A stretch of DNA of 64,000 nucleotides. Origin: Aptenodytes patagonicus. Lineage: Eukaryota > Chordata > Aves > Sphenisciformes > Spheniscidae. Position numbers and translations under genes: made by a program. Shown piece by piece: positions 51,020 to 62,500 of this stretch. Numbering within the stretch: position 1 is the stretch's first letter; each line of letters opens with the position of its first letter. The notes under the pieces were generated by a model. It was given only the letters and a program-made list of their open reading frames with translations. It did not search any database and was not told the origin of the DNA. Where the stretch lies: NCBI RefSeq assembly GCF_965638725.1, contig NC_134961.1, positions 5,548,641 through 5,612,640 of the forward strand. The letters run 5' to 3'.

Positions 51020-51140
51020 GTTAAAAGCAAGGGGGCAGGTGAGAGGCATGCGGTAGTTTGCCACATTACGGAATTTCTGCCAGCGTTACTGGGCGGAGGA
51101 GGAAGCGCGGGAACGCCTGCGCCCTGCCTTCTGCTCCAGC

Positions 51141-51148
51141 ATATTTAA
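51141..51148 (+). promoter_or_regulatory. NOXO1: TATA-like box of NOXO1
   Basis: ATATTTAA lies 86 bp before the start codon in otherwise GC-rich sequence. A start about 30 bp downstream would leave a 5'UTR of roughly 55 nt. Confidence 0.4.
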
Positions 51149-51226
51149 CCACGGGAGTCGTGCCCGGAGCCGCATCTCCGCTCAGCCTCCAGCTGCCCTG
51201 GGGAGGGAGGAGCAGGCTTGGGGAAG

Positions 51227-54200
51227 ATGAGCTGCGGCAGGTACCCAGTGGACGTGAAGGCTGTAGGCTTGATGCAATGCAGAAAGCAGAAGGTACTTTA
51301 ATCTTTTTTTGGTTGGACTTTTTTTTTTTTCTCCTTAAATATTTACAAATTGGGAAACTAGAGGGCTTTTTGACTTACTCTTACAGGGGTGTACTTGCTC
51401 ATTTCCCCGCAGTGTTGGGATTAGAGCCTTGTGATCTAGGACAGGGGTCTTGGACTTGTTTTTTAATGGTCTTAATATCATAAGAAAACGGTTATCTTGG
51501 ATTCTGCTGCCTTTCTGTTCACAGTGTCATAAATTTCTTCTGGTTTTAACAGTTATTACCCATTTGGGGCCCTAAAATTAAGGAAATATTTTTGTAGGTC
51601 TAATGTTTAATTTAATTTTTAAATGTGACAGTCTTGCAGCCTAAAGCCGAACTAAGCCACAGGTCCTGGCAAATGCTGATTGCTTGAAAGCATCCAATAT
51701 TGAACATTGTAATTAAAAAAAATGCACTTCTTCTCCCTTTTATTTTTCCAGAACTACATGATGTTTGTGTCTTGGTCAGATCAGAACAACATTCTCATCT
51801 ACCGGACATTTGAAGAGTTCAAGAGATTCCATGTAAGCGACTATTTCCTTGAAAATAGGATTCCCGTCCTGGGGAGGGGGGAAGGAGCCCAGCCGTGTGT
51901 CGGGGCCGCCAAGCATCACTATTCTCTCCTCCTCCTCGCTTTTAGAAAGAGCTGAAGAGGAAATTCCCCATCGAGAGCGGCTCACTCGGGAGATCTGACC
52001 GGACAATACCCAGGTTTAAAGGTAAGGAGAACAAATCTCTGATGGACCAACAAACACGATAGAGCTGTCGGGGACAGTCGTAACTGACGACACAGACTTC
52101 AGCCTCTGAGTCTGGCCTTCCTCTGGAACAGATTAACAGCTCGCTCCTGCTCGTGGCACGGTACTGCTGGGTTACGTCAACGTGCTTGCATCTACTACTG
52201 ACTTAAAATAACCCAGAAAGGTTATTTTTTTTAATAGATAATTGCACTTGGTAAATTAATATTACACTTTAAATATTGGCCCAGAGCTCCTTGTAACATT
52301 TACCTGTGAACAAAGATAAATTTTAGATATTCAAAAATTGTATCAGGAGCTATTAAAATGGTAGGGAGGCAGAGGCAGCTTCTGTCTCGGCTTCTTGCCG
52401 TTCGGGCTTGTGCGGGGAAGGGTGGTAGGTGAGGGCACCCCCGTGTTCAGGCGAAAGATGCTGCTCTCAAGGCGTCCAGATCTGTTGTTGTCTTACGCCA
52501 ACTTTGCTCTTGTTATTTTAAAGATGCAGATGTGAAGTGGAGGAAGAGTGGGAAGCTGAACAGGTGCCTGGAGATACTGAAACTCCTGGAAACTTACTCC
52601 CAGGAGCTGCTGAAAACGGATGCTAAAATCTCCCAGGGTGAAGATGTGATTCAGTTTTTCAAGGCGCAGACCCAAGACCTAGATCCCTCCTTTCCTGAAA
52701 ACAGGTATGAAATCATATTTGTGTTTTTTGTTTGTATGTGTCTTCGTGAAACAGAAATGTTATAGAATATGGGTAGAAGGGGAACAACAGTTACGTACTG
52801 GGGCAGCTGAGCAGGGGAGTTCTACTGAATGCTTTAACTAAAGCATGTTTATGTCGTTTCTGACGCCTAAGCTTTTCTTGGCCTACTGCGTAGATAATTT
52901 TACCAAAATCAATACTAAACTCAACCTTCCACGTGAGTTTTCGGTAAACTGATTTTAAACTTTACTTTTCAGTGTTGTGATCATGCCATCAGAAATTGGA
53001 GGGGAAAAGAAAAACCAGCCGCGGCAGCAGCTCGCCTCTATTACACACCCCCAGGCATCCCAGAGCTACCGATGCATAGAAACCTTTGAAACCAAAGACA
53101 CAAAGAACAAGACTTTCAAAGTCGCTAAGAAGGAAATTGTTGAAGTGTTAATGAAGGACATGACTGGTAGGTGCGACAGGGATTCTTCAGTTTCGGGGAT
53201 GGATGGTGTAGATCGATTCATCGCTTGGCAAACGCCGAGTCGGTCGCATCACGGGTGCGGGGGGGTGTTTGTACATGTGGTGCGCTTGCCCAGGAAAGAA
53301 CAAAGTGTCAGCAGGGCCTCGGCCAGGCTCTGAGCTGCTCTGCAGAATGTCCCTGCTGTCTCTTGCGGCAGAGCAGCCCCTACCCAGGGATTATGGTCAT
53401 CTGTCTACTTGCAGGCTGTTAAAAACCTTTTTTTTTTTTTTTTTTTTTTGCTGTCTGCTGCAGGATGGTGGCTGGTGGAAAACGCAGACAAGCAGATAGC
53501 CTGGTTCCCAGCCTCGTACCTGGAAGACGTTGACGTCCACAAGGACATCCAGAATGCCTTGAGCTCAAAGGAGGAGGGTAAGTCTGCTTCTGGCTCCCAG
53601 GGACGCCACGTTCCTCCTGCAGAAAATGAGTTCTGTAAAAACCCCACCACTTCAACCATTGCTTGGAGTCCCTGCCTGGGTCTCCGGAGCTCTGACTCTT
53701 CTGATCAGCTCTGCCATCGGCTGTGGGTCTCTGAGCAAATCAGTCACTTACAGGGACACTTGTCACGCAAGCTCTCGCTTGCTCCCCAGGGCTGCTGAGC
53801 TGGTCGGTCACAGGGATGGAGGCATTTTCTCCGCAAGGCAAAAACGACCTCCCCCTTCTCTCTGCAGGCAGCCTGTACTTTGTCATGCGGGCCTACGAGT
53901 CTCAGAAGGCAGACGAGCTCTCGCTGAACAACGGTGTCGTTGTGGAGGTGGTCAGGAAATCTGACGATGGCTGGTGGCTGATCCGGTAAGGAGGCTTTTC
54001 CGATGCTCTCGTTTCCCGAGGGAGCCGGTTACCTGCTGCAGGTGCTTCTCGCCTGCTCTTCCCCAAGGGGGGTGCAGAGGAGCTCCCCCTGAGTTGACTG
54101 CCCTTGGCTAGGGACGGTTTCCCCTTCCTCATGCCCCGTGTACAGCATTGGGCCGAGTCCTCACCTGCTTCTCTCGGGTGCCCTGCTCCCTCCCCTCGGT

Positions 54201-54911
54201 CTGAGCTGGGAGAAGGGCTCTCTTCAGTGTCGCTTTCCATCCTTCCCCTTCAGATACAACGGCCGTACTGGCTACATGCCCTCCATGTGCCTCCAGCCCT
54301 ACAAGAATCCTCACCACAAGCTCCAGACCATCATAAGCTGCGGGCTCAACGTCTCCACCCCGAACCTCTGCTCCTCCCTGACGGCTCCCCAGCCCCAGGG
54401 TGAGGCCGCGGGACAGCGCAGGGTGCAGGCTTGCTCTTCCCTTGAAGAGGGGACTGAAGAGGACGTGAGCTCTCTGAGAAGCAGATCAAGGTCTCTGCCC
54501 AGGGCCAGCTCCACCCCGGACCTGGAGTCAGACAGCTCGTCCCTCAGCTTGGGGAGCAGCAGTGAGCGGGACGGCCGGCTGAGCTGGAAGCCTGACTTGT
54601 CAAGATCTCTGCCCGAAGTCGAGCAGGCCAGGAGCTCTCCCCTGGGGCATGCCTTGGCCACACGCAGCAGCAAGTCTCCACACCTCACCCACAAGGACAG
54701 GAACGATTCTGGCTTTGTGGAGTCATCTGCAGCTGACCTAAGTCACTCCCTCACGGACCCAGACTTGGCCGCTTGTGTCCCCAAGGTGCCCGTGCGCCCC
54801 TCAGCCCACGAGATCCTCCAGAAGTGCAGCACCGTCACGAAGCGAGCCGTGCAGCAGTCTGCCTCCCGGCCGGCCCTCCAGGCTCTGCTCCCTCTCCCGA
54901 GCATGCACTAG
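51227..54911 (+). CDS. NOXO1: NADPH oxidase organizer 1, 8 exons, complete
   Basis: Cytosolic organizer of NOX1/NOX3 oxidases: the PX domain binds phosphoinositides, the tandem SH3 domains bind p22phox, and a Pro-rich tail binds NOXA1. Exons: 51227-51292, 51752-51832, 51946-52021, 52524-52704, 52973-53166, 53464-53577, 53868-53985, 54254-54911 (TAG). All are GT-AG and in frame; 495 aa. PX about residues 5-130 (RYPVDVKAVGL start; EEFKRFHKELKRKFP; GRSDRTIPRFK; LLETYSQELLK). SH3-A about 166-223 (GWWLVENADKQIAWFPASYL), SH3-B about 239-293 (AYESQKADELSLNNG, GWWLIRYNGRTGYMP). A serine-rich tail follows, with VPVRPSAHEILQKCSTVTKR at 455-474 as the Pro-rich partner motif. Human NOXO1 is about 370 aa; the excess is all in the tail. 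The PX and SH3 order could also fit p47phox, but synteny and sequence favour NOXO1. Confidence 0.95.
53428..53449 (+). repeat. 22-base poly-T tract at NOXO1 exon 6 acceptor
   Basis: An uninterrupted run of 22 T ends 14 bases before the exon 6 boundary and forms its polypyrimidine tract. Confidence 0.9.
53665..53752 (+). mobile_element. MIR-like relic in NOXO1 intron 6 (possible)
   Basis: AGCTCTGCCATCGGCTGTGG, CTCTGAGCAAATCAGTCACTT has the order of the MIR core (CTGCCACT, CTGTGTGACC, TTGGGCAAGTCACTTAA). Weak and judged by eye. Confidence 0.35.
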
Positions 54912-56050
54912 TGCCCCCGGGGCGGGGGGCACAGACCCGGCCCTGGGCCGGCACCACGACCGAGAGCCAGGCACCCTCCTCGCCGAAGTGCCGCAGGAGC
55001 CGAGGGCAGCGGCGCGGGGAGCGTCAGGGCTTGGCGCTGTCGCTTTCCAAGGACACGGTTAGATCCCGACAGAACACGCATGCGAACATTGCTTCCCTGG
55101 GTAACACCGATTCGTGCCGCAGCTTGCGCAGGGAGGCCGGGGGGCCAGGAGGGGCTTTACCCGAGTTAGCGGGAGAGGATTTAGTGGTTTAACTCATCAG
55201 GGGAGTCAGGGAAGCTGCGGATCTGGCAGCTCCTGTGTCAGTTAGAGGTCACTTCGGAGTCAGTTAATTCTCCCTCAGGCGGGTATTGATCCTGCAATGT
55301 AGCATGCGAAAATTTCACAATCGTTCTTGCACTATTCCCCGCGCCGGGGCTAGCCGGCAGAGCGCGGCAGCCACCCGGGAGAGCAGGAGGGAAACCCGGG
55401 CAGAGCAAGTGGCTTAGAGTCACCCGAGAAATCCAGAGCTACAATTACTGGTGGTGCGTAGGGATGGGATGGTGCAGCCGCGTGTGAATGTCACTTACCC
55501 GAACCCCCTATTTTATATATTTTTTTTAAACTCTTTGCTTTTTGGTGGGTTTTGGTTTTTTTTTTTTAAGTTAGATCAACTCGGGTAGCGGAGAACCGGC
55601 CATCAAATACATGAATTGGCTGGATCCGCTGAATGGCTGCGAGAACAAAAAAACCCGTTGGCCAGGAACCTCATCCCCGACTGTTCCCGACAGCGATGTC
55701 TGTGCAGGCACAGAAACAACGAGGGCCGTAGCGCAGCTCGTTTCCCAGCCGGGTAAGGGGGCCAGAGCTCTGTTATGAACAGAACATTCCCCTTTCAAGG
55801 GGGTGTGACAGTTACTGAAACTTACCCCGATTCTCATCCTGAAGTCATTTGCTAGAATTGAGTTAGAAAAATAGTTATAGGAAAACTTAACACTTTTATA
55901 TAGATTGCTAACTTTAATTTTAGTTGTTCTCCCAGGTATTGGTTAACTTTTTTGGAAACAAGCAATTTAACCAACCTGTGAGGTGTTTGTGGTGTTCTAA
56001 ATCTTACACATTTTTGTCTCTGAAATAAAATACATGTAAATACCTATGAA
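54912..56050 (+). other. NOXO1: NOXO1 3'UTR
   Basis: About 1.1 kb between the NOXO1 stop and its poly(A) signal. The first half is GC-rich, the second AT-rich with T runs near 55510-55570. No open frame of interest. Confidence 0.65.
56024..56029 (+). terminator. NOXO1: NOXO1 poly(A) signal
   Basis: Canonical AATAAA, followed by TG-rich then T-rich sequence (GCTTGGGGTTTTTTTA at about 56053-56070) suitable as the downstream element. Confidence 0.75.
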
Positions 56051-56488
56051 GACCGCTTGGGGTTTTTTTATACTTTAAAACTTTGCTAGCTGGGGAATTA
56101 GAACTGCGCTTATCTCCCTCCCGGGCACCAACATACGGGGCGGGCGCAGGCGAGAGCCCTGCCTTGGCCCAGGCTGCGTTTTGCCCAAGCAAAGAAAACA
56201 TCCGATGACACCGCGCTGATCGAGACGCGCTGCCTAGCGGGGCTTTGGGATACGACACGACATGGCCAGCAGCGTCTCCCAACTCCGTAAAGCCTTTGAA
56301 TCCCCAGTAGAGCAACTGCTTGTTCGGAGCCAGGTTCTGCCTTTTCTCCAAACCAAGCGCTGTCTGAGGGTCCGGGCCTGAAAAGGCAAAGGGAAACCAC
56401 AGCTTGGCCAAAGGAACGACGCCTTCCCCTCACTAAGCCCCAAGGAGCCTGAACGCTGGACTCGTTTTAGAAACTCAAACTTTAAAAA

Positions 56489-56494
56489 TTTATT
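56489..56494 (-). terminator. TBL3: TBL3 poly(A) signal
   Basis: AATAAA on the minus strand about 90 nt beyond the TBL3 stop; gives a 3'UTR of only about 110 nt. Confidence 0.75.
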
Positions 56495-56583
56495 ATAAAA
56501 TACAGGAACGGTCCAGCTGCCGTCCCCTGTGGGGAAGCAGTTCAGGCTCTCCCCTCCGGAAAGGGGAACTGGTGGGAGGAGGG

Positions 56584-59500
56584 TCACGGAGTCGCGTCTT
56601 CCTGCTGGGCCGCATCAGCCAGCCTCATGTTTTGCCACATGAAATCAATGAACATGGAGGCCTGTAGCAATCGGCTCAGCCTCTGAAAATGGCGCTCTGC
56701 AAAGAGAGAAAGCCAGTGGTTAGCATCGCAGGAGAGAAAGCTCACCAGAAGGGGGTGCAAAACCCTCTCTTCTCTTTAGACCAAGGCAAACGGGGAATAT
56801 TCACAACACAGGAGGAGACCCTCAGGCTCACAGCCCGTCCCTGCAGCATGACGCACCGGTGTAAGGCAGCAGGGACTCCACGGCAGCTTTAATGCCCGAG
56901 TACTGCAGGAGGCTGTCCGGTGCTTCGTGCTTCAGGAGGGTTTCAATGACAGCTTGGGCCTCGTGGCAGTTTCGAGAGTTCGTATTCCACGTCACCAAGA
57001 ACGTTAACACCGCCTCTAGGGAGGAAGGGAATTTGTACACGCCGGCTGTGCCACGGGCGCTGGCGTGCGGGAGACGCCAAGTTAGAAAGCGTCTCTTCCG
57101 TCTTACAGAGCGGTTCAGCTCCCACACGCCGTGACCGATGAGCCCGGAGGGGCAGAACGACTGTGCACAGAACCGCTTCTTGAGCCGTCACAGGGACGTC
57201 CTAAGCGAGGGGGTGGAACGGCCAGGCAAAGCCCCTCTCACGAGCTCAGAGTGGCGCCACGAGCGGCACCAGAACAGAGCAGCTGGCCCTGGGCAGCAGT
57301 CCTGCTCCCGGGTGGTGGGAGCTCAGCGGTAAACGCTGAGTCTAGGGAGATTCTTCCCCTTTTAATTTCAGTTGAGAAAACAAGCCCCTAACCCGAAAGG
57401 TTTTGGCACTTCAACCGTGTTGCAACAAACCTTTCTGATCCTTCCGGAGCCGAACAACGTTCTCTTCCAGGTGCTTCCTCCCGTCAGTTTCCTTGAGGAT
57501 GGCTGCGGAAAAGAGAAATGAAGAGTCCGTGCAAGAGTCCGGCCCGTGGGCTGCGAGCAGGGAGACCACTTGTTATCTGGGGTGATTCCACTGAGGAAAA
57601 GGGGAGTCATAAGAGAAAGGGAAAACTGAGGCTTTCAGACAATTAGACTTTGAAGTCTTCGTCTGCCTGGAAGAGATGTTCTGGAAAGCAGAGAGGGCAG
57701 AAAAATGCCCTCAGAGCACAAGGTGGACTCACCTTTGACCACCATCAACACTGTGTGCGGGCGATCCAGAGAGATTGCCAACCCCAAAGCTTTGAGGTAT
57801 CTTTTCTCATGAAGCAGGTTGGAAAGCTCCTGCTCTCTGGAAAACAAATCAGGGTCACGAGAGAGAGACAAATATTTGGTTAGTGGAAAAAGACGCTGTA
57901 CAGAAAGTAGCAGATTTGGCAATAAGAGCGTGCGGAGATTTAACGCCAAGAAGTTAATGCTGCTTGCCAATGAATGCCTCAGTGCCCTCATTGTGCAGGT
58001 AATTACGCTGGCACGTTCAAGGGCTCCCTGAACTATTCAGTGCTGGCTGAAGCAGGAGAAAGTGAAAGTGGGTCTCGGCGGTTTGACTTTGCTTATCTCA
58101 GCAGTGCACGAACATGAAACCAGTCAATTGTCACGCTGACAGTATTGCAGCAAGGCTCTGCAGGAACTAAAGATAAAGTACAAGGCAGAAGAGACTACTG
58201 TGCCTTGACAGCCTCTAAACGGCTGAACGATGTAATATTCGGGTTAGATGGAGCTGGGTGGCTGTAGGCGTGGGCAGTTTCACTGGACAGCGTTCGCCTT
58301 TCACAGCTCATTACTGCACAGGATCAACTTACTTCATGATCTGCTCCTCCTGTTTAGCTTGCGCCTCTTTCTCTTCAGTTTCAGTGACGTCCTATAAAAA
58401 TCCAGAATATAACTTTGTCAAATCTTGCTTTAATAGAGACAAATTTTTATTCAGCCATCAAGTGATTAGGAGACCAGTTTCTGCAGCAAGATCTCTAGGT
58501 CAAGTAATTTAAGTGTTAAATCCAGCAACGCGCAACTTCCCTCCAAAGCACCTTTAGAACGCCACTGGGCAGGCCGCTGGGGCCCATCTGCTGTTCCTTT
58601 GACATCATCAACTGGGGAAACACAGTATGGCCAAAAAAAAATAACCCCAAACCCCAAGATACGCCTTACTGACCCAATTTCAAAGTGCGGAAGGTGAGGA
58701 AGTGCCGTGCTGGAACAGTGAGGAACAAGCCACTGGGATCCCGAGCTCTCCACTGCGTTCTCATTACCAACCCAGAGAGGGGACACAGGAAGACGCCGTA
58801 CCGTACCTTCCACAGCGTGATGCAGGAGTCACTGGATGCTGTCACCACCATATCGTCTTGCTTGTTAGAGTGAAGACCCCAGATTTTATCCTCGTGACCA
58901 TCCAACGTTTTCACGCACTCATTTGTTTTAATTGTCCAGAGTTTTAAGAGACCGTCAGAACCGCTTTTGGAAGAGAAAGAAACGTAACAGAAAGAATCAC
59001 TGGATAGATCCATTCTCGCTCTGCCCCACCTTAAATCTCAGATGAACTTGTCCCATTCCAATGCCTTTCAAACAGGAGCAGAATTAACCAAAAATGTCCA
59101 GGGTGAGATGCACCCTTAGCTCTGCCTGTCACTGACCCAGCAACCTCACGGCAGCTAACTGGAATCCACAGCGTAACCGGAGGGGAGGAAGGTAAGTTGC
59201 CCCTGCAGAAAGCTTGGCATAAACACGGCATCTTCCTATCAGTCTTTCCAAAACTACATCCCTTGCACAAGACTCTTCCATCTTGCTGCTGGTATCAGCT
59301 AAGAGATTTCTTTTCCGATTAGTTTTGGCATCTTCCCCTGGGCTCCCGGTGTAGGCACTTACCTGCTGAGCAGTTGTGTTCCTCGGCTTACAAAAATGAT
59401 CTTCAGTACAGAGGCGTCGTGACCTTCGAAGGTCTGGAAAACAGCAAGGAAGCTCAAAAGCGTCAGAGTTGTTGCCGGCCCTTTCAAGAGAGTCCTCTTT

Positions 59501-62500
59501 CAAGAGGATAACATTTACTCCTAAAGCCCAAATAGCTAAGTTCCAAAAGGCAGCCTCTATCCTCGGGACTTTTACTGTAGAGGTTGAAAGGGCAGTAGGA
59601 AATTACTTGTGTCCCCCCCATAGCGTTGCTTCAAACCACCTGCTTGCCTAAAACTTGTAGCCCAAGGTCGCGTTGCAAACGGTCTGAACGGCGAGGCCAG
59701 CTGCGCAGGCCACCTCCCCAGACGGTTGATTCCCCTGCCACCGCATGAAGCGCCCACCCAGTGAGGTAACGCTGCTGGGCAGAACACGGCACAGAGTGGC
59801 AACTGCCTCCTCATTGTCTTAGCGAGACACTACTGGACTGGAAAGGTAGTTCTTCTATGAAGAGTGAGTCTGAAACTTAAACTTGTGTGGTTTTCCTTCA
59901 TGGCCACAGCTGCGTCAGGCAAAGCCAGCTTCCTTTCAATAGCGTCAATGTGCTTTTCCCCTACGATCAACCACGCTGCGCATCGGTTAGCTAGAAAAGA
60001 AAGGTCACTTGAGCGCTGGGCAGACGCTCTTCTCCTGGAGCTTCGCATGCAGCTCGCAGATCCAAGATCCTGGAGGACAAGGCTAGACCTGGAGAGCTCT
60101 TCCTTCAGCGTGGCCACACTGCTACATCGCGGCTGCACTCTAACTAGCACATGCTTTTCTAAAGCAGCCTTAATCAATCCCCGTACCGCGCAAGGGTTGC
60201 TAGAGCAAGGGGCAGTCTGAGTTCTCATTACCTTCAGACAGCTGAAGTCCCGAAGACCCCAAAGCTTCAGGGTCCCATCCGCTGAAGAGGTGGCCAAGAC
60301 CTGATCCACTGGGGAGAACTGCACACACCAGATTCCACGCTTATGTCCAGCGAAGACACCCAGCAAAGAGCAATCAGAACAGGACCACAGCTTGGCCAGC
60401 CGATCCTGCGAGCCTGTGGCGATGAGCTTGTCATTCGGGGAAACTGTCACGCTGTTTATGTCCTAGAGAAGTCACGCAAGTACAGAGAGCGCAAAGAAGT
60501 TTAAGTCTTCGCTCTTGCTGTCGGACAGGTAATAAATGTAGGGTACAATGCAGGAGAGGAAGATTTAAGTATTAAAAGCATGTTCTAACGTAAGGTGGAG
60601 CTTTACCTTGTCATGGCCCCTCTCAGTCACTTTGGCATGAAGGGTTTCTGGACTGGAGATCAAGGCTGCTTTTGCTTTGGAAGTGAGGGATTCCGGGATA
60701 TTCCAGATCTTGATTGTGCAGTCCTGGCTGCTGGTTACTATGAAGCTTTCTTTCAGTCTGAAAGGAATAAAAAAGTCAAGCGTAAGGAAGCAAAACAGTG
60801 GCTTCCCCTGCACAGAAAAAAAGGCCTTCTCCTCCCCTACCGGGATCTACACAGAGTCAGTCGCTCTGCCGGGGTGTGAAACAGAGTGCTTTTATGGTTT
60901 TTCATTTTACTTAGGTCCCTGGGATAGCCTCCAGCAGTTCAGACATCAGGCAAGAGCACTGCTAGCTCTCTTCATTTACAAAGGTATATCGCAGCTCTTC
61001 AACAGGCAAGCTGGGCTTCCAGCCCGTTAGGCAGCACGAAGAAAGGAGAAGAGCTGATAAACAGGCATGCTATTCAAGCAAGCGCCTTCACAGACACCTT
61101 CCCTTCGCTCCCCAACCCTCCTCTCCAGATCGCTCAAGCTTTATCTGGCAACTTATCCAGCCGCTGCTCTTCAAGGCAAACGAGAGCTAAGGCTGGCAAA
61201 GAAATGCAAACTTCACAGCTTATGGACGGACAGATGTGCACGCAAAAAGAACTCGTCCCTCCTTCAAACTCAGAGCACCATGACAAGCTGGGACCAAGAA
61301 TGAGAAACAGAGGCAGGCATCCGCCAAAACATTCACCCCGAGGAGCAGCAAAGCAGCCATGACTCGTGCTTGCAAAGGTAAACCCCTGTCCGATTTTTAT
61401 TACCTTGAGCAAGAGACAGCGCCTACCCCATGCGCGTGACCCAACCCTTGGGCAACACAGATGACCCTTCCGTCTTTGTTCATCCGCCAGACTCGAAGGC
61501 TTTTGTCCTGTAATGGGAGAGGACAGAAGCCGCTGTGCTTTTCTGACAAGTGAGCGGTTCCCCATGCATTCACCACATCCGTGAGCCTGACTGTTTGCTC
61601 CTTTTCAAGCTTGAACCTGCATTTGTCAGGGCAGGTGAGGGCAGACGCAGCCGAGCAGGGTGCGCCGCAGTCTGGGATTCCAGCGTGGAGGTTTATTTCT
61701 GGGTGTATCAGGGCAGTTGGCACCTTGTCTTCCAACGCGTTTTTGGCACGCAGCTCCCCATCGGTCTCACACCAATGACATCTCTGAACTCTAATGCAAG
61801 AGCAAGACGCTTGGAGAATGAGACATCTCCTTTCGGGCTAACACACAATCAATCGCGTTTCCCCGGGGACAACGTTAAAAAGGGATAGTGGAAGAACCTT
61901 ATATTTGGGGGATGCAGCAGACAGGAATTCCGCCTGAAGAAAATCCCCTTCTGGATCACCAAAAAGGAATACGACAACTCTGCCCATAAAGATCACTAGA
62001 AACGAAGAGTTTCATTAAGTGAAGAAAACTAACGCACCTTAGCACAGCTGACGAACATCAGGCCTTTTCTGAAGACGTCCAAAGCAAGAACTGTTTCTAA
62101 ACAAAAGAAGAAAAAAACAGCTGGATGCAAAGTAATACTGAAATCGGACAACAGAAATGTGTGAATTAATGAGTCCCCCGCTTACTGACCAGGGGACGGG
62201 TTTGGGACACTCGGGAACGAATCCACACCCGGAGTGACTGGCTGCTCACGGCACTGGTGCGAGTCTGCCGCTTGCAGCCACAAAACTGCATCCAGGGCTC
62301 GCACTCACACACCTACGTCTTTAGCTCCAATTTAAATTGATCTCACTGCTAGTGAAAGGGACTGAACTGACAGGCCTGGAAAAAGAAAACTAGCGTTTGC
62401 AAAATCAGGACAGCATAATATACGCTTTCGCCACACAACTCCAAAACCTGTTGTGATGCTGCTCCAGAGGGAGCTCAAGGACTCCACTCTCCACGCAAGC

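Noticed and set aside
54138-54253. NOXO1 exon 8 extended upstream as one exon
   Set aside because: The frame is open before 54254, but the TTCCCCTTCAG acceptor and the required RYNGRTGYMP junction of SH3-B fix the exon start at 54254.
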